A stretch of DNA of 64,000 nucleotides. It comes from Pseudomonadota bacterium. Lineage in GTDB: Bacteria; Desulfobacterota; Desulfobulbia; Desulfobulbales; JAHJIY01. The notes beneath the pieces were generated by a model that ran no database searches, was not told the DNA's origin, and saw nothing but the letters and a program-made list of their open reading frames with translations. Position numbers and translations under genes: made by a program. The DNA is taken from the NCBI GenBank assembly GCA_018823175.1, contig JAHJIY010000042.1:41035-105034 (forward strand), read 5' to 3'. Shown here one piece after another: positions 35,694-45,327 of the stretch (its first letter is position 1; each line of letters begins with the position of its first letter).

Positions 35694-37325
35694 ATGTTTA
35701 AGCAAATGACGGTGGCCATGCGGTTGTACAGTCTTGTCGGGATGATGGTGTTTCTGTTGATCGGTATCGGGGTGCAGGGCTTGAAGAGCGCTAAGGACTG
35801 CAACGAGGGGTTGGATACGGTCTACCAGGATCGGGTGGTGCCCCTTAAAGATCTGAAGTTGATTGCCGACATGTATGCGGTCAATATTGTGGATACCTCA
35901 CACAAGGTCAGAAACGGCAATCTCACCTGGGAGGAAGGGCGAAAAAATGTGGAGGCGGCTGAGAAAATTATTGAGGAACGTTGGCAGGCCTATCTGGCCA
36001 CTACCCTGGTGGCGGAGGAACAAAGGCTGGTGGCGGAGATCACTCCCCTGAAAAAAACCATGGATAGCGCCGCGGACAAGCTCGCTGCGATTTTGCAGAA
36101 AGAGGACCAAGAAGCCCTGGCCAGGTTCACCATCGACGATCTTTATCCGGTTGTGGATCCGGTTTCCGATAAGTTCAGCGCCCTGGTGGACGTGCAGCTG
36201 GTGGTGGCTAAGGAAGTGTATGAACAAAACGACCAGGAATACCATCTGGCCCGGAATATTACCATCCTGGGCACGGTTATCGGCACGCTCTTGTCTTCCC
36301 TCATCGCCTTTTTTCTGGTTCGCAACCTCATCGCCCAACTCGGGATGGAACCAGCCCAGCTTGCCGAATTGGCGGGGAAGATTGCCGATGGTGATTTGAC
36401 GGTTAGTTTTGCCACCGGGAGCAAGGGGACGGATTCCGGGGTTGCCGCCGCCATGAAGCGGATGGTGGCTAAACTCAAAGAGGTGATTGGTGACGTGAGC
36501 ACTGCCTCTGAACAAGTGACCACCGGAGCCCGGGAACTGGCGGCGACGGCGGAAAACGTTTCCCAGGGCGCCAATGAACAGGCCGCCACGGTGGAAGAGA
36601 TTTCCTCGGCCATGGAGCAGATGAGCAGTACGGTTGCCCAGAGCGCCGACAGCGCCCGGCAGACGGCGTCCATTTCCGGCAAGGCGGCGATTGATGCGGA
36701 GAAAGGGGGTAATGCGGTTAATGAAACCGTAACGGCGATGCAATCCATAGCCGAAAGGATCGAGATCGTTGAGGAAATCGCCCGGCAGACTAACTTGCTG
36801 GCATTAAATGCGGCCATCGAGGCGGCCCGGGCCGGTGAGTACGGCAAGGGATTTGCCGTGGTCGCCGCTGAGGTCAGAAAATTGGCGGAACGTAGTCAGA
36901 CTGCGGCTCAGGAAATCAAGGGGGTAGCCAGCTCAAGTGTCGAGACTGCCACTAATGCCGGTAGATTGATCAACGATATAGTCCCGCAAATCAAGAAGAC
37001 CGCCGAATTGGTCGAGGAGATAGATGCCTCAAGCGCCGAGCAGTCCAAGGGGATAGCAGAGAATTCCAAGGCAGTGGAGCAGCTTGATCAAGTTATTCAA
37101 CAGAATAGCGCCGCTGCGGAAGAGATGTCTTCTACCGGTGAGGAAATGGCGGCTCAGGCTGCCCAGTTGCAGGAAATTATCTCGTTTTTCAAGTTGGAGT
37201 CTTCCAGATTCACTGCGCCACTGTCGGCGGTGGTCAGGAATCGGCCTATTGTCCAATCGGCTGGACCAACGGCGCAACTTGGCTGGGCCGATGAACTGGA
37301 GCCCTGTCCGGTTCAGTTTGATTGA
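35694..37325 (+). CDS. Methyl-accepting chemotaxis protein, 4-helix-bundle sensor
   Basis: This 543-residue receptor has TM1 at about 12-29, a periplasmic four-helix-bundle (4HB_MCP-like) domain of about 155 residues, TM2 at about 188-208, HAMP, and the signalling hairpin with tip [17 protein letters not shown] near 363. It lacks the DSEF-type tail seen in the other two MCPs and ends [10 protein letters not shown], so adaptation or coupling may differ. GAGAGGAGG precedes the ATG. No che genes adjoin it; it probably uses CheA encoded elsewhere. Confidence 0.93.
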   Translation: MFKQMTVAMRLYSLVGMMVFLLIGIGVQGLKSAKDCNEGLDTVYQDRVVPLKDLKLIADMYAVNIVDTSHKVRNGNLTWEEGRKNVEAAEKIIEERWQAYLATTLVAEEQRLVAEITPLKKTMDSAADKLAAILQKEDQEALARFTIDDLYPVVDPVSDKFSALVDVQLVVAKEVYEQNDQEYHLARNITILGTVIGTLLSSLIAFFLVRNLIAQLGMEPAQLAELAGKIADGDLTVSFATGSKGTDSGVAAAMKRMVAKLKEVIGDVSTASEQVTTGARELAATAENVSQGANEQAATVEEISSAMEQMSSTVAQSADSARQTASISGKAAIDAEKGGNAVNETVTAMQSIAERIEIVEEIARQTNLLALNAAIEAARAGEYGKGFAVVAAEVRKLAERSQTAAQEIKGVASSSVETATNAGRLINDIVPQIKKTAELVEEIDASSAEQSKGIAENSKAVEQLDQVIQQNSAAAEEMSSTGEEMAAQAAQLQEIISFFKLESSRFTAPLSAVVRNRPIVQSAGPTAQLGWADELEPCPVQFD

Positions 37326-37707
37326 GCAAGAGTGTCCGGGGCGTCAACCGATGAGATGGGAGGATAGCTGTTACTTTTTGAGATATTCTCGTCGGTATTT
37401 ATTCTTAAATTATTAATCCGATCTTTAAGCCCTGTTATTCACACCGAGTGACAGGGCCAGGGTCAGAGGAGTTTAAAAACATACCGTTCTCTTCGTGAAA
37501 TTTGTCGGCCATCAGATAGAGAGAGGAATAATAAAATTATTATCAAGAATGAATACTAATTTTAGTGTGGCGCTATTCTTTCTGTATTGTTATAAAATGG
37601 TGGTAGAGCACATCCTTGAACGGATTTAAATTGTAAATCAGTTCCTTAATCAAACTACCTATCTTTTCATTGATCCGGAAAATATAACGTCCTGGAGGAA
37701 TAAAATT
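37326..37707. other. 382-base intergenic region, no gene seen
   Basis: The region is AT-rich. It contains a second exact copy of CGGTATTTATTCT (37393-37405), which is also found in the palindrome at 33724-33747, and a GAATACTAATTTTAG stretch further on. No convincing terminator or ORF is visible. TGGAGGAA near its end is the ribosome-binding site of the next gene. Confidence 0.5.
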
Positions 37708-38817
37708 GTGATCACCGAAATCGGAAAGAATTTTTTTATGATTCGTAGTAACGAAGAAGAATTTCATCGGAATATTTACCTGAAACAGTTTATCGGCCAG
37801 GACAACTCAGCGGTTAATATGTTATTTGATCCGGGCACCAAGCTTGACTTGGCTACTTTGCTGCCTTTGATGAAGGAGAAGGCCGGCGGGATTAATCAGA
37901 CCAATCTGATCTTTTTGAGTCATCAGGACCCGGACCTTACCGCCAATGCCGGTACAGTGATGGCTTCCGCTCCTAAATCATTCCTGATCACCTCGGTGGA
38001 TACCTGGCGGTTGGTTAAAATGTACGGCCTGGATGAAAAAAGGTTCCGCTCCGTGGAGAGCTTTGACTCGTATGCTCTCAAGCTCAAAAAATCCGGGCAT
38101 CGGGTTCGTTTCATTCCCGCTCGTTACTGTCATTTCCGTGGCGCCATGATGCTTTATGATTATGAGAGCAAGGTCCTTTTTACCGGTGATTTCATGGGAG
38201 GGGTTAATACCAGAAAGGGTGAAGGGATCTATGCCAATGAGGAATCCTGGGAAGGAATTAAATTGTTTCACCAACTCTACATGCCTTCGACGCGGGCGGT
38301 TCGCAAAACAGTGGAACGGATCTTTTCGATCAGTCCGTTTCCTGAGGTGATTGCTCCCCAACATGGAGATGTGATCCAGGGTGAGTTCGTCATGGAATTT
38401 CTGGAACGGATGGCTTTGTTACAGGTGGGAATCGATCTGGTTGATGACAACGCGCCGGAGATCGATCTGGTGATTCTGGGAATTAATAATTTTCTGGAAC
38501 TCATCCAAATCAATTTTTCCGAGGTCCATGCCGCATTTCTGGAACGGTTTCAGAGGTCTGGTGATTTCACCTCACCATTGGTGTTTACGGCCGGCAAAGT
38601 AAGCGGGTTGAAAATTTCACCAGATTCCGCTCTGTTGCAGATATTTAATGTCTTGCCTGAAATAGCTGACCCTGAGGTTCATAAACATCTGAAGGGGATG
38701 TTTATAAATGTTCTGGACCAGTTGGATATTCAATTCCAGATTATGGAGCAGGAGTTGGCGGCTGGTTCCGGACAGGGGGCCGAGGAAGTCATGGGCCTGG
38801 ACGATATGCTGGAGTAA
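37708..38817 (+). CDS. ODP-like diiron metallo-beta-lactamase-fold protein
   Basis: This 369-residue protein starts at GTG, with TGGAGGAA upstream. The first 240 residues have the metallo-beta-lactamase fold of flavodiiron/ODP proteins. LSHQDPDLTAN matches the H-x-E-x-D ligand motif with Asp replacing Glu. A His in YCHFRGAMM, an Asp in FTGDFMGG and a His in APQHGDVI supply the remaining ligands. There is no flavodoxin domain; the C-terminal 130 residues are unassigned. Relatives bind O2 at a diiron site and some act with chemotaxis. Its position after an MCP and PAS proteins suggests oxygen sensing, which is inference. Confidence 0.7.
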   Translation: MITEIGKNFFMIRSNEEEFHRNIYLKQFIGQDNSAVNMLFDPGTKLDLATLLPLMKEKAGGINQTNLIFLSHQDPDLTANAGTVMASAPKSFLITSVDTWRLVKMYGLDEKRFRSVESFDSYALKLKKSGHRVRFIPARYCHFRGAMMLYDYESKVLFTGDFMGGVNTRKGEGIYANEESWEGIKLFHQLYMPSTRAVRKTVERIFSISPFPEVIAPQHGDVIQGEFVMEFLERMALLQVGIDLVDDNAPEIDLVILGINNFLELIQINFSEVHAAFLERFQRSGDFTSPLVFTAGKVSGLKISPDSALLQIFNVLPEIADPEVHKHLKGMFINVLDQLDIQFQIMEQELAAGSGQGAEEVMGLDDMLE

Positions 38818-38884
38818 ATCCTGCCCCGGAATCTTTAGCTAATAATTGCTACATCTAAAAAAATATAACTTTTGCCGAGTTTGG

Positions 38885-41434
38885 TTATTTATCGGTCAAA
38901 ACCTCCCGGATCTTGGTGGCCATGGTCGTCAGAGGAAAAGGTTTCTGGATGAAATGCCCTCCTTCGGGGAGTACCCCGCGCCCGGCGATGGCGTCTCCGG
39001 GATAACCTGACATGAACAGACACTTGACTGCCGGGTGAAGTGTGATGATTTGACCGGCCAGTTCCTGGCCGTCCATTTCGGGCATAATTATATCTGTTAA
39101 AAGTAGATGGATCTTCTGTTTTTGTTCTTCGGCGATCCTGATCGCTTGCAAGGGCGAGTCGGTGGCCAGCACTTGATAGCCGAGGTTGGTTAACATTTGA
39201 TTTACCATATTCAGGATGGTCAGCTCGTCTTCTACCAATAAAATTGTTTCATTCCCCTGTAAGTCAACGACGTCATCCCCGTTTTCCTTGCGGAGCAAAA
39301 TTTCTCCCAGATGTCGGGGCAGATAGATATTGAAGGTGGTCCCCCGACCAGGTTCGCTGTATACATGGATGGCGCCATTATTCTGCCGGACGATACCATA
39401 CACGGTGGCCAGACCAAGTCCGGTCCCATGACCGACTCCTTTGGTGGTGAAAAACGGCTCGAATATCTTGCCGATGGTTTCCCGATCCATGCCGCAACCG
39501 GTATCGCTCATTGAAAGTTGCACATAATCGCCTGGTTTCGCCTGCAAATGCTCAAGCGTGAGGCCGTCTTCAAGAGTAGTGTTAGCCGTCGAGATGGTCA
39601 GGGTACCGACTCCGGCAATGGCATCACGGGCGTTGACGCAGAGGTTGGCCAGGATTTGGTCGATTTGGGATGGGTCGATGCGGATCGGCCAGATTTCGGT
39701 GCCTGGTTGCCAGAGTAGTTCGATATCTTCGCCGATTAGTCGGCGCAGCATTTTGAGCATGCTGGTGATCGTCTCATTCGGGTTAAGGACCTTGGGGACA
39801 TTGGCCTGTTTGCGGGCAAAGGCCAAAAGCTGACGGGTGAGGTCGGCGGAACGCTTGGCGGCCGTGCGAATCTCATTCAGGTCGGCTACGAGTGGATGGT
39901 CCGGCTCGATCTTGGCGGCGGCCAGTTCCGAGTAGCCGAGGATGACGCTTAGCATGTTGTTGAAGTCATGGGCCACGCCCCCGGCCAGGGTGCCCACCGC
40001 CTCCATCTTCTGGGCCTGACGCAATTGCTCTTCCAGTTTATGTTTTTCCGTGACATCGTTGATGGTCTCAATGACCGAGGTTACCTCTCCAGTATCATCG
40101 AAGAACGGGAATGCTTTTAGTTCCACTATGTGCTTAAACCCGGCGGTGTCCGTATGAATATGTGAACCGGTGGCAATCTCCCCGCTTTCAATGGTACGGC
40201 GAACCGGGCACTCTTCGCCTGATTCAAAGCAAGGTGTTTCGCTGTGGTGGGAAATCTTGTAGCAGGCCTTGCCGACCACCTCTTCCTCTTCCCTCCCCGC
40301 CATCGAGCAGAAGGCCTTATTGGCTGAAAGAATCCGATAATCACGGTCCACCACGATAAACCCCTCATCAACCGTGTCCAGGATGTTGCGATTGAATTCC
40401 TCACTTGCGCGCAGAGACTCTACTGCCAGCGACCGTTGCTCTTCATTCAGATCACGTTCCCTCCTTGCTTTGAGGATCGGAGAGATGTTCGCAGCGATCA
40501 TTTCCAGGAGGTCCCGGTCCTGCTCGGTATAGCCTCCTTCCTTATTGGCCACCGAAAGGATCCCAATGGATTTCCGGTCGAAGACAATGGGAACGGTCAG
40601 AAAGGAGGTAATGGGAATATGCCCCTCCGGGGTTTGGAAAGGACCATCTGAAAAAAAGGCCTCTTGCGTCACCAGCGCCTTGCCCCAGAGGCTCTCGCCC
40701 CAGCGTGTCTGCGGAAAAACAATGGATTTGTCCGCCACTTGACACTCGCTCCAGACATCCCTGGTCAAACTGGGGATCACCAGGTTCCCTTCGTTGTCGA
40801 CGTAGCCGTATATCCCGAATCTGCTCTGGAAAACCTCAAGAAGAACCGCCAGAATCTCGCTGAAGACCTGATCATCCGGCACAGTGAGAAAAAAATGGGC
40901 GATCCGGTTTAAAATGGTCTGATTACGTTCACTTTCCTCGATTTTGGCTTTGGCCTCTTCCAGGGCCCGGATCTTCTTTTCGAGTTTGGCGCCGACCACC
41001 TTGCCGTATTGTTTAAGATACTCCTCATCTTCGGTCAGGATGGCGGAAGGAGTATGTCTGTTGTCGCCATGGGCGATGATCTCCTCGATTGCGGACCAGA
41101 ATGTCTTCGGATCCTGCGGCTTGGTGAGGTAGCCATCGGCGCCCAGAGAAAAGGCCAGTTCCTTGTCCTTGTCCCCTTTGTAGGTTGCAGAATAAAAGAT
41201 GAATTTTACCGGATCAAGCGCTCCATCCGCCCGGACCCGCCGCAGGAACTGAAAGCCGTCCATTATCGGCATCAAGGCGTCGGAGATGATCAGATCGGGG
41301 CGGGGGGAGGAGGCCGCCAGGGTGTAGCCCTCCAGGCCGTTTTCCGCCTCCAGGACCTCATGCCCCTGCCGTTCGGCGATATAACGCAGCAACCGCCGGT
41401 CTTCCGCAATGTCGTCAACGATCAGAATTTTCAT
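38885..41434 (-). CDS. Hybrid sensor kinase: REC-GAF-PAS-HisKA-HATPase-REC
   Basis: This 849-residue cytoplasmic protein has a receiver at 1-125 (D52 in IISDALMP), a GAF domain at about 180-335, PAS at about 345-465 with CFESGEECPVRRT, HisKA with H489 in GGVAHDFNNML, HATPase with DTGCGMD and GTGLGLATVYGIV, and a C-terminal receiver with LLLTDIIMPEMDG. It is the last gene of the sensory island, starting 3 bases after the lone receiver gene. The two receivers and one kinase make it a likely convergence point of the island. Confidence 0.9.
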   Translation of the reverse strand: MKILIVDDIAEDRRLLRYIAERQGHEVLEAENGLEGYTLAASSPRPDLIISDALMPIMDGFQFLRRVRADGALDPVKFIFYSATYKGDKDKELAFSLGADGYLTKPQDPKTFWSAIEEIIAHGDNRHTPSAILTEDEEYLKQYGKVVGAKLEKKIRALEEAKAKIEESERNQTILNRIAHFFLTVPDDQVFSEILAVLLEVFQSRFGIYGYVDNEGNLVIPSLTRDVWSECQVADKSIVFPQTRWGESLWGKALVTQEAFFSDGPFQTPEGHIPITSFLTVPIVFDRKSIGILSVANKEGGYTEQDRDLLEMIAANISPILKARRERDLNEEQRSLAVESLRASEEFNRNILDTVDEGFIVVDRDYRILSANKAFCSMAGREEEEVVGKACYKISHHSETPCFESGEECPVRRTIESGEIATGSHIHTDTAGFKHIVELKAFPFFDDTGEVTSVIETINDVTEKHKLEEQLRQAQKMEAVGTLAGGVAHDFNNMLSVILGYSELAAAKIEPDHPLVADLNEIRTAAKRSADLTRQLLAFARKQANVPKVLNPNETITSMLKMLRRLIGEDIELLWQPGTEIWPIRIDPSQIDQILANLCVNARDAIAGVGTLTISTANTTLEDGLTLEHLQAKPGDYVQLSMSDTGCGMDRETIGKIFEPFFTTKGVGHGTGLGLATVYGIVRQNNGAIHVYSEPGRGTTFNIYLPRHLGEILLRKENGDDVVDLQGNETILLVEDELTILNMVNQMLTNLGYQVLATDSPLQAIRIAEEQKQKIHLLLTDIIMPEMDGQELAGQIITLHPAVKCLFMSGYPGDAIAGRGVLPEGGHFIQKPFPLTTMATKIREVLTDK

Positions 41435-41437
41435 TTA

Positions 41438-41833
41438 TCACCTGTTCTCAGCCAGAATTTTTCGTACACTCTCCACGAAGGTCAGTGGGTCGATGGGTTT
41501 TTCAAAATAGGCGGTGCAGCCCGCCTCCAGAACCTTTTCCTGATCACCCCGCATGGCGTAGGAGGTGACGGCGATGATCGGCACCTGCCGACCGGCAACA
41601 GACTTTCGGATTTGCCGGGTGGTCTCGATCCCGTCGATGCCGGGCAACTGGATATCCATCAGGATGAAGAGCGGCTTGACCCGCTCGACCAGCAGCACCG
41701 CCTCTTCACCGGTGGTGGCGCCAACCACCTCATACCCCGCCCGTTCCAGGGCATAGGTGACAAGTTGCAGATTGTCGGAGTTATCCTCAACGACCAGAAC
41801 CTTATTCATTTCCTTGTTCATTGCCATTCCCAT
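41438..41833 (-). CDS. Stand-alone receiver domain protein
   Basis: This protein of up to 131 residues is a single CheY-like receiver with EDNSDN acidic residues, D60 in FILMDIQLPGIDG and the conserved Lys in AYFEKPID. It has no output domain. The start is uncertain: ATGs at 41833, 41821 and 41809 all lie inside or near the end of the preceding MASE3 kinase gene, so translation is coupled. It probably relays phosphate from that kinase, either to a partner or to the next hybrid kinase. Confidence 0.88.
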   Translation of the reverse strand: MGMAMNKEMNKVLVVEDNSDNLQLVTYALERAGYEVVGATTGEEAVLLVERVKPLFILMDIQLPGIDGIETTRQIRKSVAGRQVPIIAVTSYAMRGDQEKVLEAGCTAYFEKPIDPLTFVESVRKILAENR

Positions 41834-44800
41834 TTTTTAATTGTACCGGAATCCGGAGGGTAAAACACGACCCTTTACCGAATTTACTTTCGACTCCGAT
41901 TTCACCCCGCAAGGTTTCGCAAACGATTTTTTTGGTCAGATAGAGCCCCAGCCCCGTCCCCCTGATGCTCTTGTCGGCCGGGAGGGGGAGGCGGACAAAG
42001 GCGTTAAAGAGGAGCGGCAGATCCTCGTCCCTAATCCCCATGCCGGTGTCGGTTACGGTGATCTCAAGCCAGGAGTCGGCATCATCGTTTTTCCGGTTGA
42101 CCGTTCGGGCCGCCAGCCGGACGCTTCCCCAGTCGGTATACTTGACCGCATTACTGAGCAGATTGATCAGGCATTGAGTGAGCCGGCGCCGATCGGTCCG
42201 CATCTGCAGATGGAGGGAATCGACTTGCAGCTCCAGCGACTTGTCGCGGATCTCCCCGGTGAAAAGGTTTGTTGACTCGTCAACAACTTCGGCCAGATCG
42301 AAATCAGACACCGTGACCTCCAGTTTCCCGGCCTCGATCTTCGAGACATCAATCACATCATTGACCAGGGCCAACAGGTGTTGACCGGCCCGGTGTACCG
42401 TAAGGAGATTCTTTTTCTGTTCCTCGGTTACCGGCCCCAGCCACTCCTCCGCCAGGATGCTTGAAAAGCCGATGATCGAGTTCAAGGGGGTCCGCAATTC
42501 ATGACTCATGGAGGCGATGAACATGGATTTGAGCCGATCCAGTTCCTGCAACTTGGCGTTGGCCGCCGCCAGTTGAGCGGCATTGTCATTGAGGTCCGTA
42601 ACCAGATTCATCAGGGCCTGGCGGGAATCGAGCAGCTGCCGGCTCTTGTTTTCAATTTCGGCGGTCCGTTCCTTGACCCGCACTTCCAGCTCTTCATTCA
42701 ATTTCTGCAGGGCTTCTGCCGCCGCATTCCGCTCGGTGATGTCGCGGGCTAATCCAAGTATCACCCGACGATCCTCAAGAAGTAACAGTCCGAGTCTAAT
42801 CTCGACCGGAAAGGTGGAACCATCTTTTCGTTGATGTCGTCCTTGCAAGGTTACAGGATGATCGAGGGTCAGTTTGCTCCAGAAATTCTTGACATGATCA
42901 TGGCTGACGAATTCCGCGTCCACCTCCGCCACATTCATGGTCAAAAGTTCTTCCCGGGTATAGCCGAGACTGTCACAGGCCCTCTGATTCACATCCAGAA
43001 TCCGCCCTTCCAGATCGTGGACAAAAAAACCATCGGCCGCCTGGTTGATCAGGGTGCTGAAACGTCCTTCACTTGCTCTCAAATCGCGATATATCAGCAT
43101 GCTCGACAGACCGTCCGCCAGCCGCCGGCCGACTTCCTTAAAGAGACGTTCTTCCTCCGGAGTCCATTCGCGACCGAAGGAACACTGGTGAATGCCGAAC
43201 TGCCAGGGTTTGCCGATCTTGGGGTGAACAGCCATCGCCATGAAACATTTGAAACCGAAGCGCTCCGATACCTCCGCAGGCAGTGGATACTTTGTTCCCG
43301 GTCCGAATTTCACCGGCCCGTCAGCGGCCAGGAGGATCCGGAGTGTCTCGGCAACCTCCGGGTCCATAGGCATTTCGATCCCAAGATTGAGGGCACCGGG
43401 ATATTCCGGCTTGGTTCGCTCCATGGGTACATGCCAAGTGTCTGCTTCGGGATCACAAGGATACATCAGAAAGGCGCGGTCGCAATCCAGGATAGTAAGA
43501 ACCTCGTCAAGCACATCACTCATCATCTCTTCAGGATACTCATTCCCTTGGATTGCCCGATTGACCAGATCCAGACTCTCATAAAATGTGAGATTGGTCC
43601 GGCGTTCCTGCTCCGCCAGTGTATGCTCGGTGATATCCTGAACCGTGCCCAGGGAGCGGACCGGCTGGTCATTTTCCCAGAAGGTTTCGCACTGTTCATG
43701 GACATATTTGACCCGGCCGTCGGCAAACAGCAGGCGATGATCGATGGCGTATGGCAGTTTGTTTTTGAGCGAGTAGGTGTAGGCCGCATTCACCATCTCC
43801 CGGTCATCTGGATGGATCGCATCCAGAAAGGCCTCGTAGGAGGCGCCGAATTTCTCCGGGTCGATTTCGAAGATGCGATAGATCTCATCCGACCAGGAAA
43901 GAACATTGGAGGTCAGGTCCAGATCCCAGCTGCCGACATGGGCTATGCGTTGAGCCTCCTGCAGGTCTATGGCGGTTTGTTCCAGCGCCGCGGTGCGGGC
44001 CGCAACCCGCTGTTCCAACTCTTCATTGGTCTGGCGAAGCTCCTGTTCCAGACGCCTGAACTCGGTAATGTCGCGCATGACAACCACGGCGCCGAGTTTC
44101 CGACCCTCAGAGTCGACAATCATGCTGCCGTTGGTCAGGATAAAACGGGGAAGGTGGCCTTTAGTGACAATGGCCATACCGACGTCTTTCACCTCAACAC
44201 CCCTGAGGGCCATGGCCAGGGGGATCTCTTCGGTGGGCAGAGGGGTGACGCCGTCGGCCCGGAACAGATCGTAATGCTGCGCCCATTCTTCCTGGGGCAG
44301 TTGCATGGGATCTATACTGTGCCACTCCCTGGCCGTGCGGTTAAAGAGGGAGAGGATCCCATTGGCGTCACAGGCGACCACACCGTCCGCCATGCTTTCC
44401 AGGAGACTGCGGCTGAATTCGCGCTCCCGAGTCACCCCATCTTCCGCTTGCTTCAGGTCTTGGGAAATATGCACAAAAGGCTCTGTGAAACCGGTCACGA
44501 TGATTGCTCGATAAAGGAGGAAAAAACCAGCCAACTTGAGGAAATGGCCGATCATATTGGCGGGGCCGTAAACGCTCAGATAACTGGTGAAGGCCAGTTC
44601 CGAGCCGATGGTACAGATGATGCTGCTGACAATGAGCGCAAACACCCGGGTGGTGAAGGCCGAACGGTGGCCGGCAAAAAGCAGGATCGCCAAAAGAAGG
44701 GCGGCGCTGATTAGGTATTCGCTGATAACCTTGAACGGCGTGAGCCCTTTGCCTTCGATAAAGCAGTCCGGGAAAATCCCTATGCAAATCAGGGTTATGG

Positions 44801-45224
44801 CTGCCGCTACCACGGGAAGACAGATGGCCAGGATGATCCTTTCGTCGGCCTTTCGTCTGACGAAAAGAGGAGCTACGCACAGCAGGATGGCTTGCAGGGC
44901 GCGGGCCGCTATCCAGAACTGAGTGGGAAGGTTGGCGCCATCCCCCGGAAAAACGCCCATACCTTTATATGCCAGGGTATGCAGCAGATCAATCATGGCG
45001 ATACAACCATAGCCGATGCCAAGGATCTTCAAACCGCCGCTGGTCAGATATCGACGCGTATTCCAGGTGACGATGAAAAAGGTGAAGGATATGGCAATGC
45101 TGGTTGCTTCCACAAGACTGTGGAACAGGAGATAGCTATAACGGCTGCTGAGATACAGCCCCACAACTACGGCAAGGATGATGCCGAAGAAGGTGATTTG
45201 GCTTGATCGATTTTCGTCAGGCAT
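41802..45224 (-). CDS. MASE3-PAS-GAF-PAS sensor histidine kinase
   Basis: This 1140-residue membrane kinase has an N-terminal MASE3-type multi-helix sensor (about 10-260, with DLLHTLAYKGMGVF). PAS domains lie at about 270-395 and 415-535, a GAF-like region at about 545-700 and a further PAS at about 705-830. HisKA carries H908 in ASMSHELRTPLNS, and the HATPase shows NLLSNAVKYTD and GTGLGLYLTKKI. GGGAGAACGAG precedes the ATG, which overlaps the stop of a 36-codon ORF. Its likely partner is the receiver encoded directly downstream. The PAS near 705-830 belongs to the same subfamily as in the NarX-type kinase. Confidence 0.9.
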   Translation of the reverse strand: MPDENRSSQITFFGIILAVVVGLYLSSRYSYLLFHSLVEATSIAISFTFFIVTWNTRRYLTSGGLKILGIGYGCIAMIDLLHTLAYKGMGVFPGDGANLPTQFWIAARALQAILLCVAPLFVRRKADERIILAICLPVVAAAITLICIGIFPDCFIEGKGLTPFKVISEYLISAALLLAILLFAGHRSAFTTRVFALIVSSIICTIGSELAFTSYLSVYGPANMIGHFLKLAGFFLLYRAIIVTGFTEPFVHISQDLKQAEDGVTREREFSRSLLESMADGVVACDANGILSLFNRTAREWHSIDPMQLPQEEWAQHYDLFRADGVTPLPTEEIPLAMALRGVEVKDVGMAIVTKGHLPRFILTNGSMIVDSEGRKLGAVVVMRDITEFRRLEQELRQTNEELEQRVAARTAALEQTAIDLQEAQRIAHVGSWDLDLTSNVLSWSDEIYRIFEIDPEKFGASYEAFLDAIHPDDREMVNAAYTYSLKNKLPYAIDHRLLFADGRVKYVHEQCETFWENDQPVRSLGTVQDITEHTLAEQERRTNLTFYESLDLVNRAIQGNEYPEEMMSDVLDEVLTILDCDRAFLMYPCDPEADTWHVPMERTKPEYPGALNLGIEMPMDPEVAETLRILLAADGPVKFGPGTKYPLPAEVSERFGFKCFMAMAVHPKIGKPWQFGIHQCSFGREWTPEEERLFKEVGRRLADGLSSMLIYRDLRASEGRFSTLINQAADGFFVHDLEGRILDVNQRACDSLGYTREELLTMNVAEVDAEFVSHDHVKNFWSKLTLDHPVTLQGRHQRKDGSTFPVEIRLGLLLLEDRRVILGLARDITERNAAAEALQKLNEELEVRVKERTAEIENKSRQLLDSRQALMNLVTDLNDNAAQLAAANAKLQELDRLKSMFIASMSHELRTPLNSIIGFSSILAEEWLGPVTEEQKKNLLTVHRAGQHLLALVNDVIDVSKIEAGKLEVTVSDFDLAEVVDESTNLFTGEIRDKSLELQVDSLHLQMRTDRRRLTQCLINLLSNAVKYTDWGSVRLAARTVNRKNDDADSWLEITVTDTGMGIRDEDLPLLFNAFVRLPLPADKSIRGTGLGLYLTKKIVCETLRGEIGVESKFGKGSCFTLRIPVQLKNGNGNEQGNE

Positions 45225-45327
45225 CTCGTTCTCCCTTGAACCGCGCTGGATTGCCGTTAATGAACATGAACAACTGGTCGTTGCTGATCTCTACGATCTT
45301 TAAATGCCTTCGCCCGACTTCACGCAT
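45217..45327 (-). CDS. 36-codon ORF overlapping both neighbours in the sensory island
   Basis: This frame (MREVGRRHLKIVEIS... ending ARFKGERDA) exactly fills the gap between the PAS-GAF sensor and the MASE3 kinase. Its ATG lies 8 bases inside the end of the upstream gene, and its stop lies 8 bases inside the start of the downstream gene. GGGAG lies 7 bases before the ATG. The double overlap and compact packing argue that it is translated. The peptide is basic and amphipathic with no known domain. It may be a small regulator of the adjacent sensors or serve only coupling. Confidence 0.55.
   Translation of the reverse strand: MREVGRRHLKIVEISNDQLFMFINGNPARFKGERDA

Noticed and set aside
41009..41863. 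284-codon plus-strand frame
   Set aside because: It lies antisense across the hybrid kinase and receiver genes and shows no recognisable domain.
42831..44714. 627-codon plus-strand frame
   Set aside because: It is antisense to the MASE3 kinase gene, has no family signature, and is a codon-bias shadow of that gene.
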